Part shown: positions 34,665 through 40,551 of the stretch, piece by piece
How positions within the stretch are numbered: the first letter of the stretch is position 1
Layout of the letters: every line of letters begins with the position of its first letter
Origin: Oscillospiraceae bacterium
GTDB lineage: Bacteria > Bacillota > Clostridia > Oscillospirales > Oscillospiraceae
Assembly (NCBI GenBank): GCA_009787995.1
Contig: WQSH01000003.1
Location: 1 to 40,551, forward strand
DNA length: 40,551 nucleotides
Direction of reading: 5' to 3'
Notes under the pieces: generated by a model
Told to the model about the DNA's origin: nothing
What the model saw: the letters and a program-made list of their open reading frames with translations, nothing else
The model's database searches: none
Made by a program: the position numbers and the translations under genes

Positions 34665-35645
34665 TCACTCCCACTCAACGGTGCCCGGGGGCTTTTTCGT
34701 CACGTCGTAGACTACTCGGGTAACTTCCGGAATCTCGGCCGCAATCCTCTCCGACACCCTATCCAGCACCTCGTAAGGCACTTTTGCGACCTCGGCTGTC
34801 ATAAAATCGGCAGTCTTGACCGCTCTTAGCGCAATTGTAAACCCATAGGCTCGCATTCCGCCCTTAATCCCAACAGAACGCACGCCTGTCATAACAGCAA
34901 AATACTGGCTGGACTCCACCCCTGAGGCCTCAATCTCTTTGCGGAAGATTGCATCCGCATCACGCAAAATATCCAGCCTCTCCTTCGTGACCGCTCCTAT
35001 GCAGCGAACCGAAAGCCCCGGCCCCGGAAACGGCTGCCGCTCTGTCAGCTCCGCAGGCAGCCCAAGGTTGCGCCCCAGCTCACGGACTTCTTGTTTGTAC
35101 AAGCCGCGCAACGGTTCGACAAGCTCTTTAAAGCCAATATCATCCGGCAACCCACCGACATTGTGATGGCTCTTAATAATTGCCGCACCATCTGCGCCGG
35201 ACTCCACAACATCTGGGTAAATCGTTCCTTGCGCAAGAAACTGGACATCTTTGAGCTTCCTCGCCGCTTCCTCAAAAACACGAATAAACTCCTCGCCGAC
35301 AATCTTTCGCTTAGCTTCAGGCTCCGCAACTCCGGCGAGCCTATCCAAAAACCTTGCCTCTGCGTCAATCCTGACGAAATTTAAGTCACGCCCCGAAAAA
35401 GCCGCTTCGACCTCATCCCCCTCGTTTTTGCGCATAAGCCCATGGTCGACAAAAATGCAGTGAAGCCTCCCTGGGATAGCCTTTGCCAAAAGCGCTGCGC
35501 AAACAGAAGAATCGACGCCCCCCGAAAGCCCAAGCAGCACCTGCCCTGAACCTACCTGCGCCTTGATAACCTCGATTACTGCAGACTCATATGCGCCAAT
35601 GTCTAATTCTTGCCCACTCCTGAGCGCTTCATAAACGTTTTTCAT
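34665..35645 (-). CDS. guaA: GMP synthase, ATP-pyrophosphatase subunit (no glutaminase domain)
   Basis: A 326-residue protein equal to the C-terminal two thirds of GuaA. It adenylates XMP and aminates it to GMP. The PP-loop LGLSGGVDSS (about 38-47) is followed by the dimerisation region with HHNVGGLP, RQPFPGPGLSVR, and the C-terminal TKKPPGTVEWE. The class I glutamine amidotransferase domain (~190 residues) that precedes this in most bacterial GuaA is absent, as in two-subunit archaeal GMP synthases. The ATG at 35645 with GGGGG nine bases upstream fits a deliberate start; the upstream frame to 35726 has no amidotransferase sequence. The glutaminase must be encoded elsewhere, or free ammonia is used. 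Confidence 0.92.
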   Translation of the reverse strand: MKNVYEALRSGQELDIGAYESAVIEVIKAQVGSGQVLLGLSGGVDSSVCAALLAKAIPGRLHCIFVDHGLMRKNEGDEVEAAFSGRDLNFVRIDAEARFLDRLAGVAEPEAKRKIVGEEFIRVFEEAARKLKDVQFLAQGTIYPDVVESGADGAAIIKSHHNVGGLPDDIGFKELVEPLRGLYKQEVRELGRNLGLPAELTERQPFPGPGLSVRCIGAVTKERLDILRDADAIFRKEIEASGVESSQYFAVMTGVRSVGIKGGMRAYGFTIALRAVKTADFMTAEVAKVPYEVLDRVSERIAAEIPEVTRVVYDVTKKPPGTVEWE

Positions 35646-35676
35646 CACGGTTTGCCCCCTAATTAATTTGAAAAGT

Positions 35677-35705
35677 ATTCTATCAAAATAAGCAAAAAAT
35701 GTACA
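35677..35705 (-). promoter_or_regulatory. Probable guaA promoter
   Basis: Minus-strand TGTACA and TAGAAT are spaced by 17 bases, about 32 bases upstream of the ATG. Confidence 0.45.
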
Positions 35706-35742
35706 TATTTGTAAGAAAATAGACAAAAATGAAAATTAACAC

Positions 35743-35772
35743 TTTACAAACTATAGTTAAATGCGATAGAAT
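35743..35772 (+). promoter_or_regulatory. Probable promoter of the SDR gene
   Basis: TTTACA (35743-35748) and TAGAAT (35767-35772) are spaced by 18 bases. The spacer begins with a perfect 10-base palindrome AACTATAGTT (35749-35758), a possible operator. The start codon is 118 bases downstream. Confidence 0.55.
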
Positions 35773-35889
35773 GTCACTTGAATTTCCACAATGATTGGTA
35801 AAACCGCACAAAGCCAGCCTCGGGGACATATTAGGGACATTAAAGCTGATGGCGTGCATGGAAAAATATTTTTTTAAGAGAGGGATTTT

Positions 35890-36897
35890 ATGAAGAACTT
35901 TAAAGGCAAAATCGCATTCATCACCGGCGGAGCCTCCGGCGCCGGGCTGGGACAGGCAAAGGTGTTTGCAAAAGCAGGCATGAAAGTTGTCATCACCGAC
36001 ATCAGGCAAGATGCGCTGGACAGCGCAGTAGGCGAAATCGTCAAATATTCCGGCTGTGGCGCCGACGATGTAATGCCCCTGTGCTTTGACCTGACAGACC
36101 GCAAGGCTTATACTGAGGCAGCTGATTCGGTTGAGAAGAAGTTTGGTGGACCGCCGCACCTGCTAATCCAAACAGCGGGCGTCAACTCGTTTGGGCCTGT
36201 CGAAGCTTCGACGTTTGACGATTTTGACTGGGTCATGGGCGTATGCCTGGATCACGTTGTAAATGGCCACATCATCTTTATCCCGCGTATGATTAAAGCA
36301 TATGCGAACAAAGAAGAATTCCACGTTGCGCTCACATCTTCGATGGGCGCATTCATGGGCGGCTCGGGCTGCGCACCTTACACCGCAGCGAAGGCAGCAG
36401 CTAACAACCTGATTTACAGCTATGCCGAGGCGCTCGTCGGCTACGGCGGCGGCGCGACGGTAATTTGCCCCGGCAACATCAACTCGAACATTGGCGATGC
36501 AGAAAAATACCGCCCCAAGCACTTGAGCAACACAGGTTACCATGTTTCCGAAGGCACAATGAAACACCTGCGCGCAGTGCATGCCACCGGCATCGACCCT
36601 GTAGAGCTTGCCGAAATCCTGAAGGAGGCAATCGAGAATGGCCGTATCATCGCCCTGCCATTTCCGGATCCGTCCGGTTGGCCTCCGATGCTGCGCAGCA
36701 TGAATGCCAACATCGAAGAATATCTACTGACTGCTGATGAGCGCAAGAAAAACATGGAAGAAAGAATGAAGAATATGCCACCACCTCCGGCAGGCGGCGG
36801 CGGCGGCGGAATGTGGGACGTGCCGGAAGGCGCCGAGCGTTTCGGAATGGCGCGAAAAGATCTCGATTTCGTTGACACAAACAAAAAACCCCAATAA
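35890..36897 (+). CDS. SDR family NAD(P)-dependent oxidoreductase with C-terminal extension
   Basis: A 335-residue short-chain dehydrogenase/reductase. The Rossmann glycine motif is GGASGAGLG (about 13-21), followed by TDIRQDAL, a TAGVN cofactor motif, a catalytic Ser in LTSSMGAF and the YTAAK motif (Tyr-x3-Lys), then CPGNINSN. After the normal end of the fold (~250) comes an extension of about 80 residues with charged helices, a PPPP-A-GGGGGG linker and a FGMARKDLDFV tail, which is unusual. AGAGAGGG precedes the ATG. It is a single gene with its own promoter and a strong terminator. The substrate is unknown. Confidence 0.9.
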   Translation: MKNFKGKIAFITGGASGAGLGQAKVFAKAGMKVVITDIRQDALDSAVGEIVKYSGCGADDVMPLCFDLTDRKAYTEAADSVEKKFGGPPHLLIQTAGVNSFGPVEASTFDDFDWVMGVCLDHVVNGHIIFIPRMIKAYANKEEFHVALTSSMGAFMGGSGCAPYTAAKAAANNLIYSYAEALVGYGGGATVICPGNINSNIGDAEKYRPKHLSNTGYHVSEGTMKHLRAVHATGIDPVELAEILKEAIENGRIIALPFPDPSGWPPMLRSMNANIEEYLLTADERKKNMEERMKNMPPPPAGGGGGGMWDVPEGAERFGMARKDLDFVDTNKKPQ

Positions 36898-36923
36898 GTG
36901 ATACATTAATCTCAAAATGCGCT

Positions 36924-36962
36924 AAAGTGGTTGCCGCTCAGGCTTGCGGCGACCACTTTTTT
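36924..36962 (+). terminator. Intrinsic terminator after the SDR gene
   Basis: A 14-bp stem (36924-36937 with 36946-36959, one G-T wobble, 8-base loop) is followed by a run of six T. Confidence 0.9.
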
Positions 36963-36973
36963 CCGCAAAACTA

Positions 36974-37003
36974 TTGACTACGCTTATCCGGATATGCTAT
37001 AAT
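36974..37003 (+). promoter_or_regulatory. Promoter of the rpmG-secE-nusG operon
   Basis: TTGACT (36974-36979) and a perfect TATAAT (36998-37003) are spaced by 18 bases, with TGC before the -10. The leader is about 100 bases and holds only a short GGTC/GACC hairpin. Confidence 0.8.
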
Positions 37004-37111
37004 TGCGCTTACCTGTCGGCAGACGGGTCAATTTTTCGACCGATGAAATTTGCAAACAGACTCGCAAACTGTCAAATTAAAACAGGGAGGCAACATTAAG
37101 GAGGCGCCGCA

Positions 37112-37261
37112 ATGAGAATAAAGGTTACGCTCAGATGCAACGACTGCAAGCAAAGAAACTACAACACGACAAAAAACAAAAAGAATACCCCGGACCGGCT
37201 CGAGATGAACAAATACTGCCGGTTCTGCCGCAAACACACAGTACACAGTGAAACAAAATAG
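37112..37261 (+). CDS. rpmG: 50S ribosomal protein L33
   Basis: A 49-residue ribosomal protein L33. It opens [17 protein letters not shown] and has two CxxC pairs (CNDC and CRFC), so it is the zinc-binding form. The AAGGAGG site at 37098-37104 is seven bases before the ATG. It heads the conserved L33-SecE-NusG-L11-L1 cluster. Confidence 0.95.
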   Translation: MRIKVTLRCNDCKQRNYNTTKNKKNTPDRLEMNKYCRFCRKHTVHSETK

Positions 37262-37282
37262 CTGGCGAAAGGAAGTGTCTTA

Positions 37283-37573
37283 GTGTCAGAAGAAGAAAAA
37301 GCAGGCCAGACCGAAAAAACTGAACAGACAAACTCTAAAACGCCGGCGGCACCAACTGCCAAAAGAAAAGTAAAAGGCAGCAACCGTCTTGCCAGGTGGT
37401 TTCGCGAAATGCGGAGCGAGTTGAAAAAAGTTGTTTGGCCGACACCAAAGCAGACAGTAAATAACACAATTGTGGCACTTGTCGTAATGGGGGTGTCCGC
37501 TATAGTTGTTTGGGCGCTCGATCAGGTGGGTATGCAAATATTCCAAGCCATCAGATTGCTCGCAGGTAGGTAG
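37283..37573 (+). CDS. secE: Preprotein translocase subunit SecE
   Basis: A 96-residue SecE, the clamp subunit of the SecYEG channel. A charged N-terminal extension (about 1-38) is followed by the conserved amphipathic helix and hinge WFREMRSELKKVVWPTPKQ and a single transmembrane helix (about 63-85). The start is GTG at 37283 with an AAAGGAAG site upstream. The stop TAG is six bases before the nusG ATG. Confidence 0.95.
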   Translation: MSEEEKAGQTEKTEQTNSKTPAAPTAKRKVKGSNRLARWFREMRSELKKVVWPTPKQTVNNTIVALVVMGVSAIVVWALDQVGMQIFQAIRLLAGR

Positions 37574-37578
37574 TGGAT

Positions 37579-38097
37579 ATGTCTGAAGAAGCAAGGTGGT
37601 ATGTAGTTCACACATACTCTGGATATGAAAATGCCGTAGCGGCAACAATCGAAAAAGCCGCAGAAAACCGTAAAATGCAAGACCAAATCCTTGAGGTTAA
37701 AATCCCAACAGAAACCGTCACGGAAATCCACGAATCCCAGACAAAAACTATTGAGCGCAAAATCTTCCCCGGCTACGTCCTCATTAAAATGATAATGAAC
37801 GACGTCAGCTGGCATCTCGTGCGCAATGTACGAGGCGTCACTGGGTTTGTAGGCTCGGCAAACAAAGCTGTGCCGCTGACGGAAGAAGAGATACAGTCGT
37901 TGGGAATTGAGAGACACGAGGTCATCGTTGGTTTTGAGGTCGGGAGCACTGTCAAAGTTGTCGATGGGCCGCTGGATGGATTCCTCGGCACTGTTGAGGA
38001 AATCGAGTTTGACAAAAGCAGGGTGCGCGTTATTGTGTCCATGTTCGGCCGCGAAACCCCCGTAGACTTGGATTTTGACCAAATTGAAGCAGTTTAA
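37579..38097 (+). CDS. nusG: Transcription termination/antitermination protein NusG
   Basis: A 172-residue NusG, which binds RNA polymerase and links transcription to Rho or the ribosome. The NGN domain (about 5-115) has WYVVHTYSGYENAV and FPGYVLIKM, and the C-terminal KOW domain (about 125-172) has GSTVKVVDGPLDGFLGTV. The ATG at 37579 is eight bases after AGGTAGG; a GTG at 37573 overlaps the secE stop but is too close to that site. Confidence 0.95.
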   Translation: MSEEARWYVVHTYSGYENAVAATIEKAAENRKMQDQILEVKIPTETVTEIHESQTKTIERKIFPGYVLIKMIMNDVSWHLVRNVRGVTGFVGSANKAVPLTEEEIQSLGIERHEVIVGFEVGSTVKVVDGPLDGFLGTVEEIEFDKSRVRVIVSMFGRETPVDLDFDQIEAV

Positions 38098-38164
38098 GCC
38101 AGCAGTTGCAATGCAATTGCCGCAGTGGGAGGAGCGCCTTCTTAACAAACGCTCCGACAATAAC

Positions 38165-38198
38165 TGACAATTGCCAACTATCAATTGTCAATTGACAA
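38165..38198. repeat. Palindromic CAATTG-rich repeat upstream of rplK
   Basis: TGACAATTG (38165-38173) and CAATTGTCA (38182-38190) form a perfect 9-bp inverted repeat, and TTGTCAATTGACAA (38185-38198) is a perfect 14-base palindrome overlapping it. The two structures are mutually exclusive in RNA. Confidence 0.7.
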
Positions 38199-38229
38199 CA
38201 CCACACTTATATTAGGAGGTGCACATTAA

Positions 38230-38658
38230 GTGGCACAAAAGGTAGCAGGAGTGATCAGACTTCAAATCCCCGCCGGGAAAGCAACCCCGGCGCCGCCAGT
38301 CGGGCCAGCGCTCGGACAGCATGGCGTAAACATAGGCCAATTCACAAAAGATTTCAACGAACGCACAAAAAACGATGAAGGAATGATAATCCCGGTCGTA
38401 ATAACAGTCTACGCCGACCGCAGCTTCTCGTTCATCACAAAAACGCCGCCAGTTCCTGTCTTGCTCAAAAAAGCGTGCAAAATTGAAAAAGGCTCAGGCG
38501 TCCCCAATAGGGAGAAAGTCGCAACCATTTCGCCAGACGAAGTCCGAAAAATCGCAGAACTGAAAATGCCTGACCTTAATGCAGGAAGTGTCGAGACCGC
38601 CATGAAAATGGTCGCAGGGACAGCCCGCAGCATGGGCATAACAGTATCGGAGGGCTAG
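38230..38658 (+). CDS. rplK: 50S ribosomal protein L11
   Basis: A 142-residue L11, part of the GTPase-associated centre. It has the family N-terminal block [32 protein letters not shown] and the C-terminal RNA-binding domain ending in TARSMGITV. The GTG start follows AGGAGGT by about nine bases. It is 132 bases after nusG with a palindromic repeat between, and four bases before the rplA start. Confidence 0.97.
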   Translation: MAQKVAGVIRLQIPAGKATPAPPVGPALGQHGVNIGQFTKDFNERTKNDEGMIIPVVITVYADRSFSFITKTPPVPVLLKKACKIEKGSGVPNREKVATISPDEVRKIAELKMPDLNAGSVETAMKMVAGTARSMGITVSEG

Positions 38659-38662
38659 AGTC

Positions 38663-39355
38663 ATGTTTAGAGGAAAGAATTATAAAGAGAGCGCAAAGCT
38701 CGTTGAAAAAGCGAATCTATACGACCCGAACGACGCATTTGACTTAGTAATCAAAACATCGAAAGCAAAATTTGACGAAACCGTTGAGCTCCACATAAAG
38801 CTCGGCGTTGACTCGCGCCACGCCGACCAACAGGTCCGCGGCGCAATTGTCCTGCCGCATGGAACAGGAAAAACCCGCAGAGTCCTCGTCTTCTGCAAAG
38901 AAGAAAGAGTGCAGGAAGCCATGGACGCAGGCGCAGATTTCGCAGGCGGTCAGGACATGGTTGACAAAATTCAAAAGGAGAACTTTTTCGATTACGATGT
39001 CGTAGTCGCCACGCCAGACATGATGGGCACAGTCGGTCGCCTGGGTAAGGTTCTCGGCCCAAAAGGCTTGATGCCGACGCCAAAGGCGGGGACAGTCACG
39101 CCAAATATTGCGCAAGCTATTTCGGAAATCAAAGCCGGCAAGATTGAATACCGGCTAGACAAGACGAATATAATCCACTGCCCAATCGGAAAGGTGTCCT
39201 TCGGAGTGGAAAAGCTTGTCAGCAATTATCAAACTCTGCTTGACGCAGTAATAAAAGCCAAGCCTGCCGCAGCAAAGGGTCAATACATAAAAAGCTGCGT
39301 AACCGCCTCAACGATGGGCCCAGGCGTAAAAATCAACGCACAAAAGCAAGCATAA
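38663..39355 (+). CDS. rplA: 50S ribosomal protein L1
   Basis: A 230-residue L1 ribosomal protein forming the L1 stalk, and in many bacteria a translational repressor of its own operon. Family blocks include [41 protein letters not shown] and the C-terminal SSTMGPG-like region ([10 protein letters not shown]). GGAGGG lies within the end of rplK. The gene is closed by a strong terminator. Confidence 0.97.
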   Translation: MFRGKNYKESAKLVEKANLYDPNDAFDLVIKTSKAKFDETVELHIKLGVDSRHADQQVRGAIVLPHGTGKTRRVLVFCKEERVQEAMDAGADFAGGQDMVDKIQKENFFDYDVVVATPDMMGTVGRLGKVLGPKGLMPTPKAGTVTPNIAQAISEIKAGKIEYRLDKTNIIHCPIGKVSFGVEKLVSNYQTLLDAVIKAKPAAAKGQYIKSCVTASTMGPGVKINAQKQA

Positions 39356-39364
39356 AAAAGCGAC

Positions 39365-39404
39365 AAAAGCTGGCAGGGGATAAATTCTCCTGTCAGCTTT
39401 TTTT
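39365..39404 (+). terminator. Intrinsic terminator after rplA
   Basis: A 16-bp stem (39365-39380 with 39386-39401, two G-T wobbles, loop TAAAT) runs into seven T. It ends the ribosomal operon; rplJ and rplL do not follow directly. Confidence 0.9.
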
Positions 39405-39432
39405 GTTTATCGGTGCCCCTCGCTGCGCTAAG

Positions 39433-40092
39433 TTATATCAGCTGCTGCTCGTTTACGATAAGCTTAAACTCCAGCCCAAGCCGCTCCGCTGCCTTGCGGC
39501 ACATAATCATGCGTCCGAGAAAAATTTCGAAGTAATCCATAACAGAGCCATACTTCGTATCGACAGTCAGTTTGAGCTTAATAAGCGTGTGTTCTTCATT
39601 TATCTTCAAAGCAGATTTTTTTACCGAATAGTTGACCCTATCATGAATATCAAATCCTGCAATCTCGGTATTCCTCACGCGCGTGCGGCGCACATCGGAC
39701 TTATCCGCAAGAATCAATGCCGCCGAAACGCTGTTGACCGGAACGCCCGTCCCCTCGTCATGATTGCCAATGGCCGTTGTCACTGTCGCAATCTCCGAAG
39801 GGGTCATGCCGAGCCGCTCAAGAATTTGAAAGGCCATGACGGCTCCGGTATGCGAATGGTTCTCCCTATTCACAAGATTGCCAATATCGTGCAAATACCC
39901 CGAAATTTTAGCCAGCTCTACCTCGCGCTCGGGATAACCCAGCGCCTGAAGAATATACCCGGCATCCTCTGCCGTTCTGGTGACATGCGCAAAGCTATGC
40001 TCTGTATAACCCAGAGCGCGCAACGACTCATCTGCGCAGGTTATATAAGTATTAACAGCCTCGCTGCGCTTTACATCCTCAAAAGTTAGCAT
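39433..40092 (-). CDS. HD-domain phosphohydrolase-like protein
   Basis: A 219-residue HD-superfamily protein. Metal-site residues are visible: H in SFAHVTRT (about 35), the HD pair in SGYLHDIGN (about 68-69), a further His in ENHSHTGA, GNHDEGTG, and a late Asp in LADKSDVRR. The C-terminal ~80 residues form a strand-rich extension (INEEHTLIKLKLTVDTKYG). Such proteins hydrolyse nucleotides or phosphate esters; the substrate is unknown. The start overlaps the amidohydrolase stop by seven bases, with GGAGG about 13 bases upstream, so translation is probably coupled. Confidence 0.85.
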   Translation of the reverse strand: MLTFEDVKRSEAVNTYITCADESLRALGYTEHSFAHVTRTAEDAGYILQALGYPEREVELAKISGYLHDIGNLVNRENHSHTGAVMAFQILERLGMTPSEIATVTTAIGNHDEGTGVPVNSVSAALILADKSDVRRTRVRNTEIAGFDIHDRVNYSVKKSALKINEEHTLIKLKLTVDTKYGSVMDYFEIFLGRMIMCRKAAERLGLEFKLIVNEQQLI

Positions 40093-40551
40093 TTTTTCTT
40101 AAAAACCTCCTCTATCTTTCTGTTGCCTATCTCCGGATCTATCCCAAGCGACTCCAAAACAGAAAGCTCGTCCAAAGCCCCAGAACCCTGCAAAACGCAA
40201 GAGGCTCCGGCATCGCTGCCGCACGCAATCGGGATTCCCATTGCTGCCGCCTCCCTAAGTGAAGCCTTATGACCCTCAAAAATCCGCAGAAGCATTGCAT
40301 CATCATACCTGCCTGTTCCTATTAGATTCCCCACGGCAACGCTGGTAGGAACCCACACCGCTCCGGTTTGGGCAATAATTCGCAAGGCATCAGTGTCCAT
40401 GAAAAAACCATGCTCAAGGCTGTCTGCGCCAGCCTCTGCGGCGCGCTTGATGCTATCGGCCCCGTTGACGTGAATCATTACAGCAAATCCCTCGCCATGG
40501 GCGATTTCTATCATCTTTGTAAGATCCTCGCAAGACATAGCCTGGCCGGTA
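40086..40551 (-). CDS. Amidohydrolase family protein, C-terminal part (5' end outside window)
   Basis: The C-terminal ~154 residues of an amidohydrolase-superfamily enzyme (imidazolonepropionase-like branch). Visible metal and active-site elements are VMIHVNGADS (His), SLEHGFFMD (His) and IPIACGSDAGA (Asp). The frame stays open to the window edge, so the methionine at 40538 is internal. The N-terminal HxH and Lys are not visible. It overlaps the HD-domain gene by seven bases, so the two hydrolases may act on related compounds. The substrate is unknown. Confidence 0.8.
   Translation of the reverse strand, partial: TGQAMSCEDLTKMIEIAHGEGFAVMIHVNGADSIKRAAEAGADSLEHGFFMDTDALRIIAQTGAVWVPTSVAVGNLIGTGRYDDAMLLRIFEGHKASLREAAAMGIPIACGSDAGASCVLQGSGALDELSVLESLGIDPEIGNRKIEEVFKKKC

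Noticed and set aside
36898-37111. Possible tRNA gene upstream of rpmG, as in some genomes
   Set aside because: The region is fully explained by a terminator, a promoter and a leader; no T-arm motif is seen.
38185-38213. TTGTCA-17-TATATT promoter just before rplK
   Set aside because: The start site would fall at or after the AGGAGG ribosome site (38214-38219), leaving the mRNA without it. More likely part of the palindromic repeat.

Overview
The window looks like part of a chromosome of an anaerobic, Clostridia-like Firmicute of moderate GC content. The reasons are strong AGGAGG-type ribosome binding sites, the rpmG-secE-nusG-rplK-rplA order, an oxygen-sensitive glycyl radical enzyme, a PduL-type phosphotransacylase, DUF1576 and MgtC membrane proteins, and several two-component and c-di-GMP-type signalling genes. 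The assignment rests on gene content only. No rRNA, tRNA, CRISPR array, insertion sequence or phage gene was recognised.

Layout. 1-5076 (+): the 3' half of a MATE transporter, then a glycyl radical enzyme followed by two cupin-type genes carrying four-cysteine clusters. 5157-8980 (-): glycerol kinase coupled to a hybrid histidine kinase. 9172-10227 (+): a REC-HD-GYP response regulator. 10250-13211 (-): a GT4 glycosyltransferase and a glycosyltransferase fused to a cyclic-nucleotide-binding-like domain. 13420-17515: mostly housekeeping genes (PduL, SecG, TatD, an NTF2-like protein, exonuclease III, PyrB with a PyrI-like zinc tail). 17701-21299 (+): a DUF1576 membrane protein and an NfrB-like membrane glycosyltransferase with a C-terminal MshEN (c-di-GMP-binding type) region. 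21335-23580: an Ogt methyltransferase and two divergent TetR regulators sharing a promoter/operator region. 23606-29947: a MalT-type LuxR regulator, a short histidine kinase, a pseudo-HPt/pseudo-REC protein and a degenerate EAL-HDOD protein. 30200-35645: MgtC, Tex, an AlbA_2 ATP-binding protein and the ATP-pyrophosphatase subunit of GMP synthase. 35890-39355 (+): an SDR oxidoreductase, then the ribosomal/secretion operon. 39433-40551 (-): an HD-domain protein and a partial amidohydrolase.

The best candidate for an undescribed system is the block at 623-5076. A GCVEP-type glycyl radical enzyme is followed by two genes that together hold three related cupin domains and two Cys-x7-Cys-x2-Cys-x2-Cys clusters. 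No radical-SAM activase lies next to it. The cupins could be metal- or Fe-S-carrying accessory subunits, but that is inference.

A second theme is envelope glycan synthesis under nucleotide signalling. It comprises the NfrB-like enzyme with MshEN repeats, a glycosyltransferase-cNMP fusion, an HD-GYP phosphodiesterase and an EAL-HDOD protein. Gene compaction is tight: three convergent gene pairs overlap by exactly the four bases of their stop codons.
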